This document shows, in pieces, positions 1-7,580 of a stretch of 49,865 bases of DNA (the stretch's first letter is position 1; every line of letters begins with the position of its first letter). The stretch is from Oscillospiraceae bacterium (GTDB taxonomy: Bacteria; Bacillota; Clostridia; Oscillospirales; Ruminococcaceae). Below the pieces are notes generated by a model. It searched no databases. It was given only the letters and a program-made list of their open reading frames with translations, and was not told the DNA's origin. The DNA is taken from contig JAIKWY010000177.1 of assembly GCA_024684395.1 (NCBI GenBank), positions 1-49,865 of the forward strand. The letters are read 5' to 3'. The position numbers were made by a program, and so were the translations under genes.

Positions 1-1095
1 AGAGAAGCGCGTTGCCTTTCCTACGCCTTTTGTGTACAGAAGCAACCCCGGATAGAACATCGTCAGCTCAAGCTCCTGTTCGTCCTGTACCGTGACGCAA
101 TAGCCGCTTTCCGCATCCGGTGCGATGAAGTCCTGATCGGATGCGACCATGCTGCCGAAAACATAGCAAAACTCCTTGATCTCTGCGTCATCCTGCGTGT
201 CATGCCAAGCCTCGTCAAAGCTCGATTTGGTGCAGGAATACTTGCCATTCAGCTTGCCACTTTGCAGCAGCGCCATTGGCGGCTTGTCTGATTGATAGTT
301 GGTACCGGCGATCAGTCCCTTATTGTTCAGATATTCCAGATCAGCGGACACCTGCCCAATCTGTGCATCTTCTTCGGAATACAATTTATATTCCGGAATA
401 CACCAATTGCCGTTCTGTGTATCAAGGTAAAGATAGGCTCTGTCATTATCGTAAGCAAAATTGTTATCGTAGATCTTCACCATGCCATCATAATGCTTTT
501 CATCCCAGGTATAGTCGCCGGATTCGTAATCATAGGCTACAACAGCATGACCGCAAATATTAGGGGTAGCCCCAAAGTGTCCCTGATAACAGAGTAAAGC
601 GGGTGTGTCATCCTTGACAAGTTTTAGCAGCTTTTGCAATCGCTCTTCACTTGTTTCATAATAGGTGATCCATGCAATCTCATTACGTGTTTCATCCATA
701 CATTGCATCTGCTGATAGTAATCCAGTAGAGAGACGGCTTCCTCTGAAACATCAATGTCATGGAGACAAGCAGCATCTGGTGTATACTTTTGAAGATCAA
801 TCATCCCTTCATGTGCCATAAGAGCGGTAACTGCAAATCCATAGCAGCATCCCTGCCACTTTTGTGCCATACATTCTTCAAAAACACGCCGCTCTGTATG
901 GGAGAGCGTTTTCTCCATGATAGCATGATCATCCGGCGTTAATCGGTAAAAGTTACCAATCATGTAAAATGTGTTAGCAAATGCCCAGGCATCTTTATTA
1001 TAAGTGAATGGATGCTCATCAGCATGGGCATTTAGACTAACTGCAGGAAGCATCAGTAATGCTGTCAATGCAGCAATGATTCTCGAGCGTTTCAT
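1..1095 (-). CDS. Secreted papain-like cysteine protease-like protein, partial (runs off left edge)
   Basis: Open for all 365 codons from ATG at 1095 to the window edge, so the C-terminus is missing. It begins with a signal peptide (MKRSRIIAALTALLMLPAVS, cleavage near HADEH). It is a clear paralog of the next gene upstream: both have the mature start T/VYNxDAWxF, a GxCYGFA motif (candidate nucleophile Cys84) and a GHAVVAY motif (candidate His), the usual pattern of papain-like or C39-type cysteine peptidases. A C-terminal dockerin is expected by analogy but lies outside the window. The start overlaps the stop of the upstream gene by ATGA, so the two are translationally coupled. Function as an active peptidase is inferred from motif spacing only. 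Confidence 0.75.
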   Translation of the reverse strand, partial: MKRSRIIAALTALLMLPAVSLNAHADEHPFTYNKDAWAFANTFYMIGNFYRLTPDDHAIMEKTLSHTERRVFEECMAQKWQGCCYGFAVTALMAHEGMIDLQKYTPDAACLHDIDVSEEAVSLLDYYQQMQCMDETRNEIAWITYYETSEERLQKLLKLVKDDTPALLCYQGHFGATPNICGHAVVAYDYESGDYTWDEKHYDGMVKIYDNNFAYDNDRAYLYLDTQNGNWCIPEYKLYSEEDAQIGQVSADLEYLNNKGLIAGTNYQSDKPPMALLQSGKLNGKYSCTKSSFDEAWHDTQDDAEIKEFCYVFGSMVASDQDFIAPDAESGYCVTVQDEQELELTMFYPGLLLYTKGVGKATRFS

Positions 1096-2849
1096 GACTG
1101 ATCCCTCCTCATATATTGCGCAAGCGTCCCTGCATAACTGCCCGCACCGATATCCGCCGCATAGATCAGGATACTCGCACTGTCAGAAGCATTGATCTTA
1201 TAATCGTAATTGACATCTGCTGCAATTTCCTGCCCTTCTGTCAAACCGGATGCATTCCCGGCACCGATCTCCGCCGCAGCGATTAGAAGCAGTGCGGCAT
1301 CAGAGGCATTTACCGTATCATCTCCGTTCAGATCACCGAGCAGTCTGGACTTGGCAAGTTCTGTTTCATAGCTGCCATCGCCGTCAAGGTCTGTACTTGC
1401 AACGAGCAACCCGGATGTGTTCTCGCTGAAAAGAACAGACTTGGCATCGGTGGAGACGGATACAAGTGTCTTTTCGTCAAGATTCTTTGCGGTCAGGCTT
1501 GCCTCATGCAGATCATCCGCAGTCAAAAGATAGCCCTGTTCCGTCTTTTGTAGCGATGCTTGGGAGGCAGTACCGCTTGCCTGTACATCATACCACTGCG
1601 TGGGATAATGATCGTTCAGCACCATAGTCAGAGAATACTCCGCTGCTTCGCCGCTGATGGATACACATCCCGATGGATCATAGTTAATCTGGGAACCAGA
1701 TTGGCTGTCACACTGGAAAGCAAGATCCTTGTAATATACGCCGGAATGAAGCTGCTGGGGACTTTCCAACTTGATCGTATAGCAGGAATTTGCTGTATCA
1801 CTGACGAAATTCTGACGCACCTGCTCATCGCCATCCATATAGAACCACGGATGTTCCTTCAGAGATTTTTCGGAATCTAAAATCGTAACGCTATACGGCA
1901 AGGAAAGCTGATTGGTTGACACGACATCAGTCCAATCAGTTGATTCATAAGAAGAACCCGGAAGAATACCCTTATCATTGATAACATTGATGTCATCAAT
2001 CAGTCCAAGCAGATCACAATGATCCTGCGTTATTCCATAGTATGGTACTGTCCATTTTCCATCTTTTGTATTGTAATATAGATGCGATTCATCATAAAGC
2101 ATCTGATATTGTTCGGGAGTGATCTGCCCCAATGGAATACTGCAGTCGTATACAAGTATCCGTGCGTCATAAGTCTCTCCGTTGAATTCCCATGAACCAG
2201 ATTCAGTGCCATAAGCTACAACGGCATGGCCAAAGTACATATCCTTCACGATACCGTTATAGCACAAAAGGACAGGCTTACGATTTTTTCCATGCTCTGA
2301 TAAAAACGATAATTTTTGCTTTGTTGTCCAATCACAGGTCTTAATGCTCTCCTGGCGAACGGCATCCGTGCTTTGCAGCAACATATAATAGTAGATTATG
2401 GATTGTTCAAAAAGAGGCTCCGTATGTATGTTACCATGAAGCAAACGATCGAGTGAGTATAACCCGGCATTGCCATAATTCTTCCATGTTGAAGGAATAT
2501 TCATCTCTTCAATATGCTCAGCCGGATCCAGAATGTCGAAAGATGCGAGCATTGATGTTGCTGCAAATCCGTAGCATGCACCATGAAACTCATCCCATGA
2601 TAAAACCGGATCGATCAGATGGTATTCTACATGATTCAAGTTTTCCCCAATCGCTCTTTCGTGCTCCGGGAAGAGATTGTCTGTATATGATTCGTGAAAG
2701 TTGTCAGGTGAATTAGAAAATTTCCAGGCATCTCTGTTATATACAAAAGTGCCGTTATTTGCGGCGGAAACTGAAAGCCCCGAAATTTGTGATAGCAATA
2801 AAGTTAAACCAAATAATACCGAAGCAGAAATCCTTATAGTGCTTTTCAT
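1092..2849 (-). CDS. Secreted papain-like cysteine protease-like protein with C-terminal dockerin
   Basis: 585 residues. A signal peptide spans about residues 1-30 (ends SGLSVSAA). The N-terminal half carries a putative Cys-His-Asp triad: Cys92 in GACYGFAATS, His208 in FGHAVVAY and Asp235 in ILVYDCS. The middle region (about 300-500) is unrecognised and rich in beta-type sequence. Residues 505-585 form a two-repeat dockerin (GDLNGDDTVNASDA and ADVNYDYKINASDS, each followed by an ILIYAA-like helix), so the protein should dock onto a cohesin of an extracellular scaffold. The ribosome binding site AGGAGG lies just upstream of ATG 2849. It is coupled by ATGA overlap to a paralog downstream and follows the agrB-dockerin gene. 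Protease activity is inferred; the dockerin call is firm. Confidence 0.85.
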   Translation of the reverse strand: MKSTIRISASVLFGLTLLLSQISGLSVSAANNGTFVYNRDAWKFSNSPDNFHESYTDNLFPEHERAIGENLNHVEYHLIDPVLSWDEFHGACYGFAATSMLASFDILDPAEHIEEMNIPSTWKNYGNAGLYSLDRLLHGNIHTEPLFEQSIIYYYMLLQSTDAVRQESIKTCDWTTKQKLSFLSEHGKNRKPVLLCYNGIVKDMYFGHAVVAYGTESGSWEFNGETYDARILVYDCSIPLGQITPEQYQMLYDESHLYYNTKDGKWTVPYYGITQDHCDLLGLIDDINVINDKGILPGSSYESTDWTDVVSTNQLSLPYSVTILDSEKSLKEHPWFYMDGDEQVRQNFVSDTANSCYTIKLESPQQLHSGVYYKDLAFQCDSQSGSQINYDPSGCVSISGEAAEYSLTMVLNDHYPTQWYDVQASGTASQASLQKTEQGYLLTADDLHEASLTAKNLDEKTLVSVSTDAKSVLFSENTSGLLVASTDLDGDGSYETELAKSRLLGDLNGDDTVNASDAALLLIAAAEIGAGNASGLTEGQEIAADVNYDYKINASDSASILIYAADIGAGSYAGTLAQYMRRDQS

Positions 2850-2882
2850 TTCATTCCCTCCTGTTATTATTAATTAAGATAA

Positions 2883-2923
2883 CAAAGACAGGGTACAACT
2901 ATCATCTAATTGCACCCGTCCTT
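2883..2923 (-). terminator. Imperfect stem-loop between agrB-dockerin and protease genes
   Basis: On the minus strand a stem of about 15 pairs (CAAGGACGGGTGCAA against TTGTACCCTGTCTTTG, with one bulge and G-U pairs) is followed by TTTGTTATCTTAATT. It may partly terminate transcription between the agrB fusion and the dockerin proteases. The U-tract is weak, so read-through is likely. Confidence 0.4.
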
Positions 2924-2991
2924 GGTTAGTAAATTAGCTACCTCAGCGTAAATATATCAAATTACACTTAGTATTATCCCTTGCTTATAGT

Positions 2992-3906
2992 TTAGGAAAT
3001 CTGCATTCCCCTTACTACCTGATGAACACAGCCACTGTATGCAGCTTCGCCGAGTGGGCTGGCATTTACGATAGCGGAATACTCAAGGATCAAAGTTGCA
3101 TCGGTGCTGTTGATCCATCCACTCTGATTAGCATCAGGCTGTCCGTGGAAGGGAGCATTCGGGAAATATGTTGAAAAGTTTGGATCAGATACAGACATCT
3201 CATGACCAGGAACCGAATTACACATGATATTGATTTTAGCAGCATCAGAAGCATTTACTTCATTATCATTAGTAGCATCCCCAGTATAGTAACACAGATA
3301 CCAATGACCATTCTCATACAGGGTGAACGTATTAACGCCTACTGTTTCACCGCCATTCAGGCTACCAGAACCAGAAATCTGTACAGTTTCCTCGTTGACA
3401 TTTGTGATCTCAACGTCTGCACCGGAAGCACCCATGCCACCCTCAAGGAAGAAAGTAATTGCCATAGCAATAGAAATTATCCGATTTTTCTTTTCTTCTT
3501 CCTTTGTCATCGGTGCATTCAAATGTTCTACCGGTGCAAACAAAAGAATGATTATCATATAGAACAATTCTAATGCAACATGAATCTGTATGCAGTAAGA
3601 GTTTTTCAAAAGAATATATGATAGCAGTACTACCAAGAAACAAAGTAATAGTGTCACTTTACATTTGAAGTGGGTCTCTGCATGATAACCGCCTGTATAA
3701 AACCTGATAACGATGAACAAAAAATAGAACAGCACAGCCTCTTTCAAATAGCCTAAGATTAAACCTGCAAGGATGACCAAAGAGACCCCCACTCCTGTAG
3801 AAATGATAATTTCAAATCCATATTGACATACAGGAACCATCTCTTCATCGATTATTTGATCATGATATAAAAAATGAGCTATACGATGACTCAGAAATGA
3901 AATCAT
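2992..3906 (-). CDS. agrB: AgrB-type peptide-processing membrane protease fused to a dockerin region
   Basis: 304 residues from ATG 3906 (an in-frame GTG lies at 3915, but the spacing from CAGGGTG favours ATG). Residues 1-142 are AgrB: the GGYHAETHFKC motif gives the catalytic pair His75 and Cys82 at the family's seven-residue spacing, followed by hydrophobic segments and the conserved PVEHLNAPMTKEEEKKNR segment. AgrB normally continues with further membrane helices. Here, after one segment (IISIAMAITFF), the chain changes near residue 155 into a soluble region with two dockerin-like calcium loops: 209-230 (GDATNDNEVNASDA) and 256-280 (GQPDANQSGWINSTDA). Losing the last helix would place this tail outside the cell, where a dockerin acts. 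No agrD-like precursor gene was found beside it. It is transcribed from its own promoter with paired upstream repeats. The fusion is read directly from one uninterrupted frame; its role is unknown. Confidence 0.85.
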   Translation of the reverse strand: MISFLSHRIAHFLYHDQIIDEEMVPVCQYGFEIIISTGVGVSLVILAGLILGYLKEAVLFYFLFIVIRFYTGGYHAETHFKCKVTLLLCFLVVLLSYILLKNSYCIQIHVALELFYMIIILLFAPVEHLNAPMTKEEEKKNRIISIAMAITFFLEGGMGASGADVEITNVNEETVQISGSGSLNGGETVGVNTFTLYENGHWYLCYYTGDATNDNEVNASDAAKINIMCNSVPGHEMSVSDPNFSTYFPNAPFHGQPDANQSGWINSTDATLILEYSAIVNASPLGEAAYSGCVHQVVRGMQIS

Positions 3907-3923
3907 ATCTTTCACCCTGCTTC

Positions 3924-3992
3924 ATTATAGCTCATTCATTATTCTATTTCAAGATGTTTGGCACAACATGCATATTTTTGGCACGAAATGCA
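3924..3992 (-). promoter_or_regulatory. Promoter of agrB-dockerin with paired LytTR-type direct repeats
   Basis: On the minus strand: repeat 1 (TGCATTTCGTGCCAA, 3978-3992), repeat 2 (TGCATGTTGTGCCAA, 3958-3972) with a 20-bp period, 5 bp, -35 TTGAAA (3947-3952), 17-bp spacer, -10 TATAAT (3924-3929). Two direct repeats about two helical turns apart just upstream of -35 are the layout used by AgrA/LytTR regulators. The same layout recurs at 8997-9065. Confidence 0.75.
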
Positions 3993-3994
3993 CA

Positions 3995-5296
3995 TTAACG
4001 CACGATATCTCCTGTTGCAAGAGAGATATACGCATGAAATGTCTGGTCGATCTGTCTAAAATTAAGGATGCCGTTATACTTATCTACGATCTCACGTACT
4101 GTTCGTAATCCGTAGCCGTGCAGTAATTCTTCTTTTTTCGTGGTTTTCAAATCTGGATTTTCTTTGAGAACATCATTTTCTACTGTGTTACTAAGATCTA
4201 TGCAGTAATAACCCGCTTCCTTCCAGATTCGTAATGAAATTTCGGATTCGGAAGTGTTCTTCCTACACGCTTCTATCGCATTATCAAAAAGATTTGCCAG
4301 CAGAATACATACATCTATATCCTTCAGATTTTCCATTTCGCTAAAAATGACACAATGGACTTTGATTCCCATTTTATCAGCAGTTGTCATTTTAGAGTTG
4401 ATGATTGCCTCTAACGTTGTGTTCTTTGTATGTACAAACGGCGTAATAACGTCAATCTTCTCGGATATCAATGCTGCCAAGTAATCAGCGATCTCATCAC
4501 CTTGCTGCTTCTTCGACATGTGAAGTGCACCCACGAGGTAGTTTCTCATGTCATGGCGCAGATGAATTGTCTCTTCGTATTTTTCTCCAAGAGCGATAAT
4601 GTCATGTTCCTGCATTTCAATTTGCTGTTCCATGAGCGTGATTTTCTGCTTGCGTATATGGTTCTGATTGATTAAAACGATCAAGCTAAAATGAAATACA
4701 TTCAGGACAAGGACGCAGCCCAATATCAGAAGAAACGGTGTAAAATCGCTTCCAGCTTCGTATACCATCGTGCGAAGAATTGTGATAAGGCCAATAGAGA
4801 CCATAAAAGTACCGGACAGAAGCAAATATTCATAGCCCGAAAATTTCAAATGCCGATGCTTTTTTAGGAATGCAATACTGCCCAGTACTGTCGAGTAAAC
4901 AAGTTTTGCAAAAACTACTGTTATGACTCTTTTGATTCCATCTGCATGGACCAGTTCCTGATAACTTAGACCGAACAGTTTGCCTAACAAGCTGATCGTG
5001 CAGACATCTGTCAAGATAATCAACGAGGTTATCATAATAGATATTAGTAGTTGTTCTCCCAAACCGCCGCTATAAAAGATCCGGAGTATCAGGATCAGCA
5101 TAACAATCATAAGCGGAAGCGAGAAAGTTGGTGTAACGCTGAGAATGGTGACCGCTATATCAAAAGCGGCAAACATAACGAATGTACAAACGATTCTCAC
5201 GGCTGCCCTGAATTTTGCGTTTTGCAGAAAGTAGAAGAATAGGAATAGAATGATAATCAAAGACTCCAGCAGGCAGTAGCAGATTTCAGTTATCAT
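3995..5296 (-). CDS. agrC: AgrC-like HPK10 sensor histidine kinase
   Basis: 433 residues. The first about 210 form a hydrophobic sensor with six or so membrane segments. A coiled linker (about 213-245) follows, then an HPK10-type kinase core: H-box LRHDMRNYL with His248, N-box NLFDNAIEAC (Asn335/Asn339) and G-box HGYGLRTV (396-403). This is the GHKL/AgrC layout that senses a peptide pheromone and phosphorylates a LytTR regulator. The start overlaps the end of the regulator gene by 11 bp, so both are one operon. The stop lies next to the operator repeats of the agrB promoter. Family is firm; the ligand is unknown because no AgrD precursor was seen. Confidence 0.9.
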   Translation of the reverse strand: MITEICYCLLESLIIILFLFFYFLQNAKFRAAVRIVCTFVMFAAFDIAVTILSVTPTFSLPLMIVMLILILRIFYSGGLGEQLLISIMITSLIILTDVCTISLLGKLFGLSYQELVHADGIKRVITVVFAKLVYSTVLGSIAFLKKHRHLKFSGYEYLLLSGTFMVSIGLITILRTMVYEAGSDFTPFLLILGCVLVLNVFHFSLIVLINQNHIRKQKITLMEQQIEMQEHDIIALGEKYEETIHLRHDMRNYLVGALHMSKKQQGDEIADYLAALISEKIDVITPFVHTKNTTLEAIINSKMTTADKMGIKVHCVIFSEMENLKDIDVCILLANLFDNAIEACRKNTSESEISLRIWKEAGYYCIDLSNTVENDVLKENPDLKTTKKEELLHGYGLRTVREIVDKYNGILNFRQIDQTFHAYISLATGDIVR

Positions 5297-6014
5297 AAGT
5301 CCCTCCTGACATCAAAAGTTCTTGATATAACTGCTTAATCTCAGTGATTCTTCTTGGATTTATCGGGATTTTCTCCTGATTCTTCAATAAAATATGATTC
5401 CTGTTTATAACCTGTATATGTGTATAGTTTACAAGGAACGATTTGTGCGTTCGAAGGAAACCGCTTTGTGATAACTTGTTCTCATACATCAGTAAACTGG
5501 TGAGATCGCTGCGGTCTAAGGGTAAAATGCTGCCGTCAATCAAGTGAATATAGATAACATGCTTCATGGATTCAAAATATAAGATCTGACTTGCTGAAAT
5601 AGAACGACTGATAGAATTCACCTGAATTGATACTGAGTTCTCTTCATTCATGTACTTGCTTATGTACATTACAACAGCATCATGAATGTCCTGTTCAAGA
5701 CAGCGTTTCCTAACAAACCAAAGTGGAGAGAATGCAAATGAGCGATAAACGAGATGCTCTAACTGGGACATGAAGATGATAGTGATCTTATTATTGACAT
5801 AGACCATCTTTTGCGCTAACGCAAACCCATCAATTGAGGGCATGTCAATATCTAAAAACACTAACGAGATCTGTGATGCATCTTTGCTCTCCAGGAAAGC
5901 ATTGCCATCTTGAAAGTACTTAATTTCAATTGGCTCTTGAAATGCCTGCTTGATGAGAGGGGAAACAGTTTCTAGAACCATTGGCTCATCATCTATCACA
6001 GCTACTTGCATCAT
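5286..6014 (-). CDS. agrA: AgrA-like LytTR response regulator
   Basis: 242 residues. The receiver domain spans about residues 2-120, with the acidic pocket DDE at 8-10 and phospho-acceptor Asp55 in LVFLDIDMP. A LytTR DNA-binding domain spans about 135-235 (FLRTHKSFLVNYTHI, then IPINPRR). It should be phosphorylated by the downstream AgrC-like kinase and bind paired direct repeats. Two candidate targets with identical geometry lie at 3958-3992 and 8997-9030. The start is ATG 6014 (GAGGTG upstream). A strong promoter at 6045-6073 reads into it. The unusual FSPLWFVRKR stretch near the end of the receiver domain replaces the more common YIxKP. Confidence 0.9.
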   Translation of the reverse strand: MMQVAVIDDEPMVLETVSPLIKQAFQEPIEIKYFQDGNAFLESKDASQISLVFLDIDMPSIDGFALAQKMVYVNNKITIIFMSQLEHLVYRSFAFSPLWFVRKRCLEQDIHDAVVMYISKYMNEENSVSIQVNSISRSISASQILYFESMKHVIYIHLIDGSILPLDRSDLTSLLMYENKLSQSGFLRTHKSFLVNYTHIQVINRNHILLKNQEKIPINPRRITEIKQLYQELLMSGGTYDN

Positions 6015-6044
6015 ACGATATCACCTCGCCTGTCTTTTACCCTC

Positions 6045-6073
6045 ATTTTATCATGAAAAATGACAAAAGTCAA
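6045..6073 (-). promoter_or_regulatory. Promoter of the agrAC operon
   Basis: On the minus strand -35 TTGACT (6068-6073), 17-bp spacer, -10 TAAAAT (6045-6050), about 30 bp upstream of the regulator start. No paired repeats like those of the agrB promoter lie upstream, so it looks constitutive or differently controlled. Confidence 0.7.
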
Positions 6074-6089
6074 TATGATATAACTAGCT

Positions 6090-6119
6090 TTGATAATTTA
6101 TCGAAAACTATGATATAAT
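6090..6119 (+). promoter_or_regulatory. Plus-strand sigma-A promoter pointing toward the integrase end of the ICE
   Basis: TTGATA (6090-6095), 18-bp spacer, TATAAT (6114-6119). No plus-strand gene follows. A transcript would run through TTTCGTCAATTTCGCCC (6145-6161) and a small hairpin at 6192-6210, antisense to the end of the integrase gene. It may serve a small RNA or the element junction. Confidence 0.45.
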
Positions 6120-6144
6120 AGAATATGAGATACTGAGAGAATGC

Positions 6145-6161
6145 TTTCGTCAATTTCGCCC
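6145..6161 (+). repeat. 17-bp inverted repeat, left copy
   Basis: TTTCGTCAATTTCGCCC, an exact reverse complement of 7523-7539. The two copies flank the integrase gene. Candidate integrase-binding, attachment or inversion site. Confidence 0.6.
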
Positions 6162-6191
6162 CTAAACGCCTATATCATGCCGTTCTACGCA

Positions 6192-6210
6192 ATTTAGCCA
6201 CAAGCTAAAT
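6192..6210. other. Small perfect hairpin beside the integrase stop
   Basis: ATTTAGC (6192-6198), loop CACAA, GCTAAAT (6204-6210), just downstream of the integrase stop. There is no U-tract on the minus strand, so an intrinsic terminator is doubtful. It may be part of the element end. Confidence 0.35.
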
Positions 6211-6244
6211 GCGGTACTACAAAATTATGACGGCAGAAAACTAT

Positions 6245-7345
6245 TTATGCTGTCAACTGTAGCCGGTCAACATATTCCCGCTTAAGCTGCATGGAAGAAT
6301 GCACATATCTGTTCAGTGCAATGCTGGCATCCGCATGACCAAGCAGCTCGCTCAGCGTCTTGGCATCAAAACCATGCTCGACACAAACCGTCGCATAGGT
6401 GTGCCTGATAATATGAAAATTAACGATTCGCAAACCGCAGTCTTTGAGGATCCTGCGGAAGCGGTTCTGCATCGTTCTCGGCTCGACCGGCTTTGCCGTT
6501 CCGGTTATAAGGTATGTGTCCGAAAGGCCTTTGAGCTTCGAGAGGGTGACTGCAATAAATGATGGTATAGGAATCGTTCTGACGGAGCTTCTGCTTTTCG
6601 GTGAACCGATGATTACCTCCGAGGTACCGGAATGGTTCACTCGCTGTACTGTCCGATTTACTGAAATTATAAGATTTTCAAGATCTATATCCTCCCAGCG
6701 CAGGCCACAAAGCTCCCCGACACGCAATCCCGTGAACATACAAAGCAGAATCGCCGCATTGGTTCTGCTCAGATTTGCGAGTAAAAATCGGATCAGTCTG
6801 CTGCGCTCATCAGCATTCAACACCTCCAAGCGCTTATGCTCTGTTTTGGGCATCGTGAAATGGATCTCCCGAAAGCCGTATTCTCTTGCGGCATACACAG
6901 AGATGCTGCGGAAAACAGTCATAATATCCCGGACAGATTTTGCAGACAAGCCGCCCTTTCCGTTAAGCCGTCCGTTGTTCAGCTTTTGCCAGATGAAATC
7001 ATTGATGCGTGCAGCGGTTAGGTTTGTCATGAGAGCACCGCCCAGCGAGGGGAGCAGATGCTTGTTGACGATATTTTGATAGTTTGCATAGCTGGAAGGC
7101 TTTACACGCAGTTTTGCCATTAGAAGCCATTGCTCTGCAGCCTCCCGAAATGTCATTTTTGAAGCGGGCGCTGACTGCTTCTGTCCAATTGAATAGATAG
7201 CCGTCATCTTTTCCTTGACCTCTGAAAGTGTCCTTGCATAGACAGATTTATATCGGATTTTTCCATTATCATGATAACCGACTGGTACACGCCCTTCATA
7301 ACGGCCATCCTTACGCTTATAAATATTGTTTCCTCTTCTTGCCAT
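6245..7345 (-). CDS. Tyrosine recombinase (ICE integrase)
   Basis: 366 residues. An N-terminal arm-binding domain covers about 1-50 (GNNIYKRKDGRYEGRV), a core-binding SAM-like domain about 65-165, and the catalytic domain about 175-360. Catalytic residues are visible: Arg208 (TGLRVGELCGLRWEDID), Lys250, His311 and Arg314 (FHIIRHTYAT), His337 (LLGHAD) and nucleophile Tyr347 (NRYVH). Length and layout match integrases of Tn916/Tn1549-type elements, which excise and insert the element at att sites. The start is ATG 7345 after GGAGG. The gene lies downstream of the relaxase in the same direction. No small excisionase gene was recognised next to it. Confidence 0.92.
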   Translation of the reverse strand: MARRGNNIYKRKDGRYEGRVPVGYHDNGKIRYKSVYARTLSEVKEKMTAIYSIGQKQSAPASKMTFREAAEQWLLMAKLRVKPSSYANYQNIVNKHLLPSLGGALMTNLTAARINDFIWQKLNNGRLNGKGGLSAKSVRDIMTVFRSISVYAAREYGFREIHFTMPKTEHKRLEVLNADERSRLIRFLLANLSRTNAAILLCMFTGLRVGELCGLRWEDIDLENLIISVNRTVQRVNHSGTSEVIIGSPKSRSSVRTIPIPSFIAVTLSKLKGLSDTYLITGTAKPVEPRTMQNRFRRILKDCGLRIVNFHIIRHTYATVCVEHGFDAKTLSELLGHADASIALNRYVHSSMQLKREYVDRLQLTA

Positions 7346-7378
7346 AATTTTTCCTCCATATGACTGATAATTGACGGC

Positions 7379-7409
7379 TGAAGTGCTTGAATTTTGCTAT
7401 TAAGATGCA
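7379..7409. repeat. 8-bp inverted repeat upstream of integrase
   Basis: TGAAGTGC and its complement GCACTTCA face each other across about 15 bp of AT-rich DNA upstream of the integrase start. Possible operator or integrase arm site. Confidence 0.35.
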
Positions 7410-7522
7410 CTTCAACATATTTTTCTTTTGGATTTTTTGAAAAAACTCTTTACTTTTTGCAGATTTGTGATATAATGAAGATAAATCATCTGCAAAATCC
7501 CGTCAAGCCCCCCTGTATCAAT

Positions 7523-7539
7523 GGGCGAAATTGACGAAA
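7523..7539 (-). repeat. 17-bp inverted repeat, right copy
   Basis: GGGCGAAATTGACGAAA, the exact complement of 6145-6161. Homology does not extend beyond these 17 bp. Confidence 0.6.
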
Positions 7540-7541
7540 CG

Positions 7542-7580
7542 AATGGGCGTATCGCTTCTGTGCTGCGATACGCCCATTTT
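7542..7580. terminator. Strong hairpin at the end of the relaxase gene
   Basis: Perfect 14-bp stem with loop of 8, directly after the relaxase stop (7581-7583). The T-run TTTTTT is on the plus strand, so it best terminates the plus-strand candidate small RNA, and it may act weakly on the minus strand. Confidence 0.65.

Larger units (their letters stand above)
7449..7580 (+). ncRNA. Candidate small RNA gene between integrase and relaxase
   Basis: Plus-strand promoter TTTACT (7449-7454), 16-bp spacer, TATAAT (7471-7476), then about 100 nt without a convincing reading frame, ending in a perfect 14-bp stem (7542-7555 with 7564-7577, GGGCGTATCGC type) and six T. The predicted transcript contains GGGCGAAATTGACGAAA (7523-7539), which is complementary to the repeat at 6145-6161. 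Divergent from the integrase and convergent to the relaxase gene. Confidence 0.4.

Noticed and set aside
7379-7409. Integrase upstream inverted repeat considered as a terminator
   Set aside because: Loop is long and no U-tract follows on either strand; kept only as a possible operator or arm site.
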